Shown here in pieces: positions 44,953 through 56,382 of a DNA stretch of 64,000 bases. The stretch lies in NCBI GenBank assembly GCA_023678885.1, contig CM042955.1, positions 36,922,088-36,986,087 of the forward strand, read 5' to 3'. The stretch is from Pogostemon cablin (Eukaryota > Streptophyta > Magnoliopsida > Lamiales > Lamiaceae). Under the pieces are notes generated by a model that was given only the letters and a program-made list of their open reading frames with translations, did no database searches and had not been told where the DNA came from. Each line of letters starts with the position of its first letter. Position 1 is the stretch's first letter. The position numbers were made by a program, and so were the translations under genes.

Positions 44953-47756
44953 ATGACCAATTAAAATAATTTATCGAACCCAAGGGAGGAACGTGCTAGA
45001 GTTTAAGCGATCTCAAGTTTATCGTGATTTTATAAAGATGACGGAATAGGATTGATAATTTGCAAATAAATGCAATTAAACTAATGTAAGAAAATAGAAA
45101 TAAATGGATGCAAGAATAAATGGTTTCCAAATTATGCAATGATGAGATTAGCAACAATCATGATATGGATAATGGAGTAATCATGCAATTAATTCTCATA
45201 TCTCATGGACATGGCATAGAAGCGATCACTAATTCCACTTAAACTCTCTCTCGAGATGGATATGATGTAGGCCCTCAATAAGGCTCCCAAAAGAATATAG
45301 GATCGAGACCAAAGTGAACACTTCCCACTATGTACTAACTACTCTACAAATTCCCTAATGAAGTAATGAATCATAGGCAATATTCATTTTTAAGGTACTA
45401 TGAATCCACTAATAGTTTGGCTCCCCTCATCTAATCAACTAATCTCTTGATTAAGCTAATCAAAATTTCTATCAAAGGGTTCTAAATTTAGAAGGATATC
45501 TCTATCTCATTCTAAATTAATGCACATGAAGTTTATGATGAAATGATTCAATCAACTATCCTAAACACATAATTGATTTCTCAATCTAATCATATGCACA
45601 TGACAATTATGTTGCCGTTCGATCGTTTGGTTAACGTGAACCATTAGGGTTTCATACGTTTCTAACATGCAGCGGAAGCAAGAAAACAAGAAACGTATTA
45701 CCTTTCACCAGGGTATGTTAGAGAAGATGAATTCTCGCCGGTAACCTGCGCAGTCTCACGAGAATGGCCATAACTTCCTCATCCGATCTCCGATTTGAGT
45801 GATCTATGCAGTAAATCAATTCTCTCTTCCGTGGCTTTTTGTCAGTATATCACACGTTCTGATCTGAGGTCTGTACAATTTTATAAAAATCATACAAATT
45901 GGCAAACAGTAGCAGCAAACAACCTTTCGGTCTTCTACTGTATTCCCAAGTCTGATCTTGACGTCGTGTGGGTGAATACCTTCGAGATCTTCTCAATATG
46001 CTGTTCTATCTACCCAATGGGCTACAGCAGGGACCAGGAGGAGAAATTAGAGTTGGGCCTCCATTGGGCTTAAGTATCCAAGCTTAGCCCAAAGCTTATA
46101 CTTAAGTCCAATAATAATAATATATTCCACTAAAATTTTATTACTGCACTACCGTTCTAATCCCATAATTACGTTATGGGCTCCTTCTTATTATGAGCCC
46201 GTTTGTCTCCATATGTTTAAGATATTCAATGTCCATTAATTAATTAAGTTACTGACAACTCCATTAATTAATATCTCATCCGAGAGTAGTACCACTCAAC
46301 CTCATTATCATGCCGGAATAAATCCACCTGCATGGTTTACATTATAATCCTTATGAGCTCCTCAAGGGGACATCATCAACCTATGACGGATACGGATTCC
46401 TTCTACAATCAGCAGCACACCTTAGAGATAGCACTACTTCCCAACTCATCGAGTTTATTGATTTAATTACATGTAAATCTCACTCATCGATGAATCAAAA
46501 AAATACATATTGCCTTACGTGTCGAGATTATTGTATAGGAATTAAGAGCACGAACATCCATAATAACTGAGATCAAGTTCTCATATAAGTCAGTATAAGT
46601 CGAACGATCTCAAGCGGTCCCACTCAATACACACAAGTGCACTAATGTGATTCTATAGTCAAGACAAACTAATACCAAATCACACTACAACCATCCCGAT
46701 AGAGAGTCCACGTCTATCTCAGTTGTGAGCATCTATTTATACTTTATAAGAAAACCGATAATATGATCTTTCGCGTGTTGTCGCACAATATATTATCTAC
46801 AGTATAAAGTAAGTGGACTATTGCATCGAACATATAAATAAATTATAAGATGCAATCATTTGATCATATGATTCTCATTTCAAATTAATTGTTTAAACAA
46901 TGTTCATACAAAAAGCTAGACTTTTAGTATACAATCCAACAAATTAATCACACAAATCACATATATACATCAAGCAATTCACATCAATGATAGAAATAAC
47001 ACAAATGTCCAATCAAGATCAAAACTAAATTATCAAACACCAATCATGGAGCTAATCTCACAAAGAAAATTAGCCTATCATAGTCTTAGAAAAAACAACA
47101 TAGACAATTATATCTATAAATTCCATGATCAAACTATAAAAAAGTTTACAAAAATTAGAAATAGATTCCCCCTTTGAAGGTCTTCAATGGAGATCTCCTT
47201 CTTCTTCTTGTAATCTTCACCCCCCTTACTTCCTTGATCACTTGGACGGTGGATTTAATGGATGGATTCAAGTGTAGATGGATGGAGATGATGATGAATG
47301 GAATGGATGGTAAAGTGTGTGAAGAAATGTGTGAATTAGGTGTAGATGTGATCCAGAATTGATTCCTGCCTTATTTTTACGCCAAATGATGTATTTGTGG
47401 GCCTAAAATCTTCTGGAAGGTATTGATCAAAAAATTAACTTTTAATCGAGCTTGACTCGAGTTCAAGATACTGGTTGAGCTCGAAAACAGAGCTCAAGTC
47501 GAGTAGGTATAATTTTCAGCAATTTTGTTTCGGTTTGTTCTCCCTCGTTTCAACTCCAAATTGAGATCCAATTTTTCTTACGTCTTCCTTTTCGCTTCTA
47601 GAATCCATTTTTACTTGAAAATCATATGTTTAAGTTCATTTTCACACATTTCTATAAAAACACAAAATACCACCAAAATATACATAAAATACGGATGAAA
47701 TAATACGAAAACACACATAAAAAGATACTAAATTTAGGTGAAAATAACGACAATCA
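44953..47756 (-). mobile_element. LTR-derived block, inverted sibling of 5,359-7,041, interrupted
   Basis: Read on the minus strand it starts TGATTGTCGTTATTTTCACC (at 47,756) and ends TTGGTCA (at 44,953), the same boundaries as the plus-strand sibling. Removing the solo LTR and one copy of its target duplication leaves about 1.47 kb. Interior matches include ctcgag-rich sequence near 47,450, and tagcctatcatagtcttag and ggaattagtg (reverse) near 45,230. No coding. Confidence 0.55.
45610..46941 (-). mobile_element. Solo LTR, 1,332 bp
   Basis: Begins tgttgccgttcgatcg and ends caatccaaca, flanked by a perfect 5-bp duplication aatta (45,605-45,609 and 46,942-46,946). No second LTR, primer site or internal domain is present, so it is the product of recombination between two LTRs. 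The minus-strand start TGTTGGATTGTATAC and the motif catgcagcggaagc suggest a Copia-type LTR; this assignment is tentative. The 92-codon frame at 45,795-46,073 lies inside and is not a gene. Confidence 0.85.
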
Positions 47757-47762
47757 GTAAAT

Positions 47763-49540
47763 GAGAAAATTGCAATACCAGTCCCACCCATCACAATCTC
47801 ATTTGGGTTTGGACCCAATAGTCTTGACTTCAATCCTATACATTTTTTTCAGCAATAATGGTCTCGTCGTTAAGTTTCTCATTATTCCCGTTAAGCAATT
47901 TTGGTCCAACTAGACAATCCTTAAATACTGGGATAAAAAATGCAAGATTCTTGCATTTTTTGTCCCAAAGCATCTGTGCAATTTAATTTTGGCGGGCAAA
48001 TTGTTCCAGCCACCCTATCATGTATAGCTTTCAGATATGAACCAAACTCTACATTTTAATTTCAGTCCTGTATTACTTAATCTGTGAGGATACAACACAA
48101 CTACATAAAAAGAAAGTGAGTGTAAAAATTATGGAATGATTGAACAAAAAAAATAACTCAATATACACAGAAGTCATAACAGACCTACCGATCATTATCA
48201 AGTGCATCCTTAGAAGCATTGGCTATGATAAAGGATTGGGAATATGTAAGATTAAGTAAAAAATTTTAGACAAATACAAGTACAAGCTACATGACAGAAA
48301 TAAATGAACAAAGTAAATTCACACCTATCTCTAGATTTGAACCAAATTTTGCAAATCAATTTGTGGTTTTGTCCCAAACTAACATTTTACCATCAAGAAT
48401 GGACCTGCAACACAAAAGGTGGTAAGTAACCACACCATATAGTTATATTAGTTGACATGAAAATAAAAGATAATTTTACACTTAGCACATGACATGCATT
48501 TTGATGCCATAAGTACAATATGGACTCGTTCGGTAACATTATAAGGATATGAGACTAATGCAACACTATTACACTAAATTTACATCAGATTCTTTTCAAA
48601 AAAAAGTAACTGCAGTTTATCAACCTTGAAAATAGGACAGAGAAGCATTTAGTTTGTTGAACAATTTCGGGTTGAGGAATTCTTCATAATCTGACTGGAA
48701 AGGATTCAATTAGTGAAGAGAAAGGACAATCAATTCTCCACTCTGAAAAAGTAAAATGCCCTGGACATTGGGATGCAGTCGCCTAGCGACTGCAGGAGAG
48801 ACCAAAATGGATGCTATGTGAATGACGGAAAAACCCTAGAATGGGCCTCCGATGGAAAGAAAATCGCACTTCGGCAAGGGTAATTAATCAAAACCATCAG
48901 TGGAGAGAGGGGTCATCGCTAGGCGTCAAAGCCAAGATTGGCCGATACATGCCGGTGGAAGATTCAGTGGAACACGCTTCTGGTGTTAATCAAGCGGCAG
49001 TGAAAAGGCTGCCCTAGGCAGTATATCTGAAACAGGGAAGGAGATCCCTTGGCAGCGGCCGCATGGCGGCCATCGAGACTCTGTTAGCGGCGATTTGTTC
49101 CATCGATGATCAGTCGCTTGTAACGAGAAGAACCGGCGTGTCGGAGGATAAGCAGACCACTGCTGTCGAAATTGAATGTCGTCGATTTAAGAGAAGGAAC
49201 CCTAAGCAGCCTTATACTGTCGGTGAAGACGTCACAACGGCGAGAGGCAGTGACGAGTCGTGGTTGTAGTGTTTGGGGCAGATTTAGGGAGAACTCAAAT
49301 TTGGAAAAAAAAATCAAGATTTTTCTGGGGTTGTAGTGTTTTGTATTTGGGAAAAGAAACCCGTTTCTATCTAACTAACGCCTCTCTGTTACATTTAGAT
49401 AGTAGTGGGATGAAAATTGCCCAAAAAATATTGTGCGGGACCATTATTGCTGGAAAAAAAATATTTAGGACTGAAGTCAAAACTATTGGATCCAAACCCA
49501 AATGAGACTATGACGGGTGAGGTGGTATTGTAATTTTCTC
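47763..49540. mobile_element. Mutator-like non-autonomous element, 1.78 kb
   Basis: Inverted ends of about 105 bp: gagaaaattgcaatacc.. and, read inward from the right, gagaaaattacaatacc.., sharing ctcatttgggtttgga, ccaatag and cagcaataatggtc. Flanks show only an imperfect duplication (tcagtaaat / taggtaaat region). The interior includes a GC-rich segment (48,780-49,260) unlike its AT-rich surroundings, with a 68-codon plus-strand frame at 49,063-49,269. A Pack-MULE with captured DNA is possible; the source is not recognised. Confidence 0.7.
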
Positions 49541-49654
49541 CTAGGTAAATCGAGTTTATAAGAGTGTTTTGTGATAAAATATTATTTATCTCATCTTACC
49601 ACATATTAATATATTATATATCTAATCCCCGTGTGCAAAAAAATGAAACTATTA

Positions 49655-49995
49655 TTCCGGGATGGAGAGAGTAACTATTTATTTATTACCCAAAAATACC
49701 ACAATACCCCTTAAAAGTCAATAAAGTTGGTCAAAAAATAATTTTTTAAAGCACCATATCTACAGTAATTAAGACTACAACGACGGAGGGAGTATTATTT
49801 TTAATATATCACTTCATAAGTACACATTAATTTAAAAATGTCATTCCTTCTTTCCACACATAACATATTTTATACTTTATTTATTACCTAAAAATACTAT
49901 ATTATTCTTAAAGTCAATAAAATTAATCAAAAGTAATTTTTTATAATATTCGTGGTACAGTAATGATGAACCATTTTTGGGGATGGAGGGAGTAT
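49655..49995. mobile_element. Stowaway-type MITE remnants (second subfamily)
   Basis: Two adjoining pieces: one between ttccgggatggagagagta and cgacggagggagta (49,655-49,792), the other ending tggggatggagggagta (to 49,995). Both contain aaagtcaataaa.ttgatcaaaa.taatttttta. Confidence 0.6.
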
Positions 49996-50036
49996 CATGT
50001 TAATGAACACTTAATATTATTCATTAATATTAAAAA

Positions 50037-50181
50037 ATACTCCCTCTGTCCAGTTTAAAGAGTCTTATTTGTTTTTCATACGTGGATTAAGGAGTATTAT
50101 TATTTAATGCGTAGTGAATAGTTGTTTAATAGTGAGAGTGTGTTCCCTATATTTTAATTGTATTAGTAAATGTATGTGGTC

Positions 50182-50259
<78 letters not shown>

Positions 50260-50335
50260 GAAAAAAGAAATGAGACTCTTTTGAATGAACGCCAAAATGA
50301 AAAGAAATGACTCTTTAAAGCGGACGGAGAGAGTA
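50037..50335. mobile_element. Stowaway-type MITE with an internal (TA)n expansion
   Basis: Termini tactccctctgtccag and cggacggagagagta are inverted. In the middle, at 50,184-50,256, TA is repeated about 36 times, replacing the usual interior. Confidence 0.8.
50184..50256. repeat. (TA)n microsatellite
   Basis: About 36 uninterrupted TA units, located inside the MITE at 50,037-50,335. Confidence 0.95.
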
Positions 50336-50642
50336 ATAGTAAACAAAAAATATAAAAATTAATAAAATAATTAATAAATTGTATTTATATATTTTAATAT
50401 AAAATATTTAATTATTATTAACTAATAATAAATTGATAAAATTATATATCAATCAAAATAAAAAAAATTCTATTAATTTTAAAAATCTTTTCATAAATGC
50501 ATAATACATCCAAATAATGTGATGGGTAAATTACCAAAATCTTTCTTGAGGTTTGTCTAAATTATAAAATAAATCTCGTGGTTTGAAAAATTATCAATTA
50601 TCCCCTTTAACTTGTTTTTTATTTGAACATTAATAAAAGAAA

Positions 50643-50911
50643 TACTCCCTCCGTCCCATAGAAGTTGACACACTTTCTTTTTTGGTTTGTCGAACTAAAG
50701 TTGACACATTTCCTTTTTAATACATGAGACCCACATAAAAATAATTAATCTATTCTCATTGGCCCCACATATCACTTCTAATACAACTACACACTACACA
50801 TTAAATATTATTTCTCTCACTTCACTTTATTCCACTTTACATTAAATTATTATACTCCTTAATATATGTGCCCAAAAAAAATATACAAACTTCTCCGGAA
50901 CGGAGGGAGTA
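50643..50911. mobile_element. Stowaway-type MITE, nearly intact
   Basis: Termini tactccctccgtccca and ccggaacggagggagta; the interior closely matches 17,721-17,988 in inverted orientation (gaagttgacacactttc, atgagacccacata). Confidence 0.9.
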
Positions 50912-51072
50912 CCATTTTTTTCTTAAAATAAATAAGGGTGGAAATGATATCAAGACCTATATATTTAACATTGTATTTTTAATTTTTTTTTAATGTAGAA
51001 AATTAGGGTTAGAGGGATTTTATTAACATGGAAATGACATCAATACCCATATATTTAACATTGTATTTTTAT

Positions 51073-52041
51073 AGGTTAATTACAACAAAAGTTTTGACCT
51101 TTTCGCGAATTTCGAATTAGTCCAAACTTTTTAATATTTACAAATAAGTTCTCGACCTTTAACCCATTTTGCAAATCAAGCGACCGGGCAGCTGGGGACC
51201 TGCTCGGTGGCTGATGTGTCATCTTTTTTTCAAATCGCCTTCCACGTGTACAAAACGACGGCGTTTCAGCTTTTCACCTATCAAAAAGTTAAATGCATGA
51301 AAAGTCCAAACATTTTCGCTGATTGTGAATTAGTCCAAACTTTTGATTATTTACAAATAAGTACTAGACTTTAAGCCCATATTTCAACTTGAACCACCGG
51401 GCAGCTGGGGGGCTGCCCGGATGCTGACTTGTTACTGTATATGCCAAGTTACTCTGCATTTGTTAACAAAACGACGTTGTTTTGATTTTTATTGTATATA
51501 GCAACAACAATTATCGTATGGATCTTTTATTCGAAATTCAGAAGTTGTCTGCCCCTCACATGGCGGATTTTAATGGATGATGTTAATATGTGATTTATGA
51601 TGACATTTTTATGAATATAAATTAAATTTTAATTGAAAAAATAAAAACGATGCCATTTTGTTAACAAGTGTAGAGTGACTTGGTATATACAGTGACACGT
51701 CATCGTCCGGACAGTCCTACAGCTGCCCGGTAGTTAGAGTTGCAATACGGACTTAAAGTCGGGTACTTATTTGCAAATATACAAAGTTTGGACTAATTCG
51801 CAATCAAAGAAAAGGTTGGAACTTTTCATACAATTAACTTTTTGACAGGTGGAAGGTTGAAACGACGTCATTTTGTACACGTGGAAGAAATATGACACGT
51901 CAGCCACCGGGCAGGCCCCCAACTGCCCGGTGGCTTGATTTTCAAAACGGGTAAAAGGTCAAAAACTTATTTGCAAATATTGAAAAATTTAGATTAATTC
52001 GCAATTCGTGAAAAGGTTGTGACTTTTGTTGTAATTAACCT
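51073..52041. mobile_element. Inner palindromic element, arms of about 430 bp
   Basis: The first arm (from aggttaattacaacaaaagt) and the inverted second arm (ending gttgtaattaacct) remain alignable for about 430 bp each, around a short centre near 51,500-51,640. Each arm consists of two related units of about 210-220 bp, marked by 'accgggcagctggggncctgc' and 'acgtgtacaaaacgacg'/'gttaacaaaacgacg'. attttta occurs on both flanks. No frame of note. As RNA it would fold into a long hairpin. Confidence 0.85.
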
Positions 52042-52669
52042 CATTTTTAAAGTCCACTATTTTATTTATTTTTTATTTTTATTTTTAAATTTCAATACCT
52101 AGGGATTAGAAAGATTTTTTATTTATTTTTTTAACATGGATAAAATTTAAAAAAAATCACTCTAATCCTAATTTTCTACATTTAAAAAATTTTTAAAAAA
52201 AAGTGAAATTTAAAAATTTTTAAAAAAAAGTGAAATTTAAAATATAATGCTAAATTCATGGGTATTAATGTCATTTCATTCCCTATTTATTAAATTTTTT
52301 TAATCAATGTTCAAATAAAAAATAAGTCAAATGGGATAATTGGTAGTTTTTCAAACCAAAGGGTTTGGTAGTTTAAACAAATCTCGAAGGGGTTTTGGTA
52401 ATTTACCCTATATATTTGTAGTGAATTATAACATTTTAAAAACATACTTTAATTCATTATTCATCATACTTTAAAAAAATATATATTTTAACTACAAATT
52501 AACATACTTTACATATATAATAAGCTTACTTTAACAATAAATCTACCCTCACAAGAGACTTTGTCTTAGTTAAATTGATTTAAAATTCATGAAATTCGAA
52601 ATTCATTCATTTTCAAATCCATTGAATTTTAAATGATTCAAACTAAACTCAACCTTAACAAATTATATA

Positions 52670-53820
52670 GTGTTATTAAATACACACCCTCTTTTATTGA
52701 ATACACACCTTTTACTGTATACACACCCCTTTTATCTTTTTATTTTCTAATTTTATTATATACACACCCCCTGAAACTACAAAAATATCCTTTTTAAATT
52801 AAAGGTTATACACACCCCATGAAACGCAGATCCCTCCCTTTCATCGTAATACCACCCTCCATTAATAAACACGCCAACAATAGAGTATGCCACCACCTAG
52901 TATGTCCGCAATTCACCCCAATAACTAGATTATTCATGTAATATTGTATAAGCCCTTTCAACTATCATATATGCACATTACTGTGTGTTTAAACATCTCT
53001 CATATAATTACTGATGGATCTTTGAAAAGAACATCTTCAACATTAATTAATAATGACTCTTATGTTTCAATCAAATCAACATAATCACAAGCTTTTAATT
53101 CCCAAAATGATATATATATACATTTAAATTATAGTGAAAATGAAGAATGCAGTGAAATTTACACATGTAATTGATTCCTACAGAAAGGGAGGCAAATGAA
53201 AAAAATAAAGGAAGCTTGCAAAAGGTTTTCTTATCCTCTGTTTCTTTCGAAGATTTGATGAAGAATCAGTACAAGTATTGTGAATATCTCTGTGATCGGT
53301 CACAAAATTAAAGCGCACCCATATCTCCATCCTCGCCTCTCTCTCCATTATTATCCTCTTGGATTTTCTATTCGTATATTCATCTTCATCCATGAATAAA
53401 GGGATTAAAATACATTGGTTTAGTAACCGATTTCTACTGGCTCTTAATCCTACTAGCAACATCTGCAACATCATATACTTTAACACATGCATCTCTCTCT
53501 TTCCTCTCTCTCTTCTTCTTCTTGAAGGGGTTAGTTGCGGCCCACCTGCAAATCAAACCATATACTCCACAGATCGCAATGTCAAGAGGAAGAGCGAGAC
53601 GCTTATGATCATTACTGGAATTTTCATTGGAAAGATCAAGGAAATGGGGTACTCATGTGAGTAGAATTTATTACAGTTAGAAAACACGTAATTTAATATT
53701 AGGGGTGTGTATTTATTAAATTAAGGGTAACTTAAATTTTTTAAAAATGTATATTTTAATTTAATAATACAGGGGGTATGTATTCAATAATATGGGGTGT
53801 GTATTTAAAGCATGCCTAAA
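52670..53820. mobile_element. Element bounded by inverted 'aatacacaccc' repeats
   Basis: The left part has attaaatacacacc, attgaatacacacct and gtatacacacccc. The right part has the inverse: aggggtgtgtatttattaaat, gtatgtattcaataatat and ggggtgtgtatttaaa. The interior (52,840-53,690) is less AT-rich and holds overlapping frames of about 100 codons on both strands (53,178-53,492 minus; 53,359-53,664 plus), neither with a recognised domain. Confidence 0.4.
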
Positions 53821-54045
53821 TTATATTATAACATTTAAGTTAGAATATATTTTGATATTATTTAACATACTTTAACAACCAAACAACAAACAACATATTT
53901 TATGTATATTAATTATACTTTAATAAAACTCAACCCATCTGAGTCATTTATCTAATCATCATATTTAGCGTCTAAAATTGGAGCTTCCAATAGATATAGG
54001 TTTACATATTTCAACACCTTCATACATAACGTTAATGATCATTTA

Positions 54046-54085
<40 letters not shown>

Positions 54086-56382
54086 TAATAATAATAATTA
54101 TTATTATTTTTATTATTATTATTAAAAAAACTTGGATGAAAATCAACGGCAACACAATATGGAACTCACAACTCATCTAACCATTCCCAAAAAAAAAAAA
54201 AAAAAAAAAAAAGACAACATTTCGCACAAAAAAACTTGCAAAAACAACAAACAATAATCAAACATCAGAAACTCGCAACCCCATACCTACATTATTTCTC
54301 ACATAAAAGTTCAGTAAAATAAAAATATCAAATTAGTCCTAATGAAGAAGAAAGTATCACATAATTCCACAACTATAATGCAAGACCAACAACTAAAATA
54401 TAACAAAAATATTACACAATCGGCATCAGAGCAAGCAAGTTCAGTATAATTCTCACATTAATCATCATCTACACACAAAACTAGAATTGGTCTACACAAA
54501 AAATTTATTATAATAATCTCATCATGTATACATGAAACTAGACTTAGCCACAAAAGAAATAGACAACAAACTGGTTCCCATTTCCATGGCTAAAACACCC
54601 TTCGAATCCTACAAAAGGCATGTGTGATGCAGCATAGAAGATGACAACCGTGACTTGGAAATACAAAGCCAGGGATCCGTACAAGGAAACAAATCTACCA
54701 TCTCAGAAAATCATTTCCTCTATTTCTAAATTTTATCTAAAATTTAATAAACTGTTGTCTAGAATGTGCTCCATATCGCAGGAAGTAAAAGTTGATAAAA
54801 TCATTCTCAAATAAGAAGATAAAGCCTATATATAATGCTTTAACTCTCTATTCCTGGTATATTACAATCATTCTAATAATGAAATATACAAACCTATCTT
54901 TGTCTCACACGTGTGAGAGAAGATGCACACATTGTGCTTGTTAAGAGTTCTAGACAAAGAAGCAGCTTAAACTAAGTTTCATTCTAGTCTTTCTCCTTCT
55001 ACTTGGTAAGATAAAAATAAAACAAATAGTTCCCATAAACCCAGAAAGGAGATAATGAATTTATGGCATCGGAGTAAAAGTAACAAATAAGGTCTCTCTG
55101 TTATTACTGCTCCTTCCATTTTACCATCAGCAATTTAATCTTTCTCCTATGTACTCAGTTGCATTTAACTGAGATTCATGTAATATAGTAAAATCCAATT
55201 CTCAGATTAAGTTAAATAAATGGATTTGATATCTGCAGTTCTTAAAAACCATTTAGAAGTACTTCTGTCAATCTAATCAAGAAACATGAAATGGCTAGAT
55301 CTAGCACACCGAGCACATGAACCAGTCCAAGAAAGCCAATAAGACCATAATTATCATTATAAATACCAGAAGTCAAGTTGCAGTTTCTTTTCCCAAAGAC
55401 TCCTAGCCAATTGATATGTATTAAATAAACAGCTTTCAAATAACTTGAGTTTCTCTTCCAAAAATAAAAAATTAGAAGTAAACAAAATTTACCATTAGTA
55501 ACCATAAGACTAATATTATCCAGGTAATAAATAATTAATAGAGAATAAGATAGACAACAAGCATGAGGAGCAGGAAAACTGCAGATAAACTTGGAAAAGT
55601 TTTTCAAGGAAAAAGAGAAAAAATATACCGTAACTCACATGTTTTAGCTTCAGATAAAAGTTGATAACAGCATTTTTCAAGGTCTGATGGCATCATGCTT
55701 TCATTTATAATTACCTCTCAAAATAGGAAAGTCAAGTTTTAGAAAATGGTACCAAATTATGAACAAGAAATTTTTTTGCACAAGATATATATGTTAATAT
55801 TAAAATAATCAATATACAATCATTATTCTGAATGATAACCATGTCTGATGCATATCTAGAGTTTAAAAATGCCAAATAAAGGAGTTGTATAAATGCACAA
55901 ATAAATTTATTTTAAAGCACTCAAAATGACAACTGGCATTAGTCCTCACATAAAGCTCATATGCCATACTATCTTCCGTGAGAGTATAGAAATTATCCCA
56001 TTCTATCATAATTAAGGACAAAGGTAACAAAACACGGAAAGGTATTACACGTTCTCAACATGCAATGGGTTAAAGACTCACCTTCATTCTTTACCTTTCC
56101 GCGAGGTTCTGCTTTACATTTAATAATTGCATACAGATTTGAGTATACATCTATCTCAAATCCACCCAGCTCCTAGTATTAAGCGGACTAAATTGAAGAT
56201 TTTACAGATCAGAAACGTAAATTTCAGTCAATATAAGGTTCAAGGCAGAAAGGCTATTCAGAGATCAAGCTCCATAGTCCACAAGCATCATGGTAATTGC
56301 AAACAAGTTCCAGTCTATAATTTCCCTACCTTTGTTCATTTAACATTCGCAATAATCTGAATTCAATGTTGTTCAAGTGCAG
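53821..56382. other. Non-coding stretch upstream of the MATE exon
   Basis: Contains a partial copy of the 'taaagtatgctt/ataaacata' repeat (53,830-53,945), an AAT microsatellite (about 54,047-54,125) and an A-run (about 54,190-54,212). A first exon of the MATE gene should lie somewhere before 56,382, but none could be chosen: no in-frame ATG plus donor with family resemblance was found. Confidence 0.5.
54047..54125. repeat. AAT/ATT microsatellite
   Basis: (AAT)n runs into (ATT)n, giving a small inverted repeat of about 79 bp. Confidence 0.9.

Larger units (their letters stand above)
50524..52408. mobile_element. Outer long-inverted-repeat element
   Basis: The left end gggtaaattaccaaaatctt and the inverted right end gggtaaattaccaaaacccc begin arms that stay similar inward: aattatc.attatccc.ttt, acttgttttttatttgaaca, then a 'gacatcaatacccat' region. 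The left arm is interrupted by a Stowaway MITE (50,643-50,911), and the centre by the inner palindromic element (51,073-52,041). Long inverted ends starting gggtaaattacc suggest a Mutator-like MITE. Confidence 0.7.

Noticed and set aside
45795..46073. 92-codon frame
   Set aside because: It lies wholly inside a solo LTR with perfect target duplications.
49063..49269. 68-codon frame as a small host gene
   Set aside because: It sits inside a Mutator-like element and no family was recognised; passenger DNA is the safer description.
53178..53664. Frames of about 100 codons on both strands
   Set aside because: No domain, no splice context, and both lie within a unit bounded by inverted repeats; kept only as a note there.
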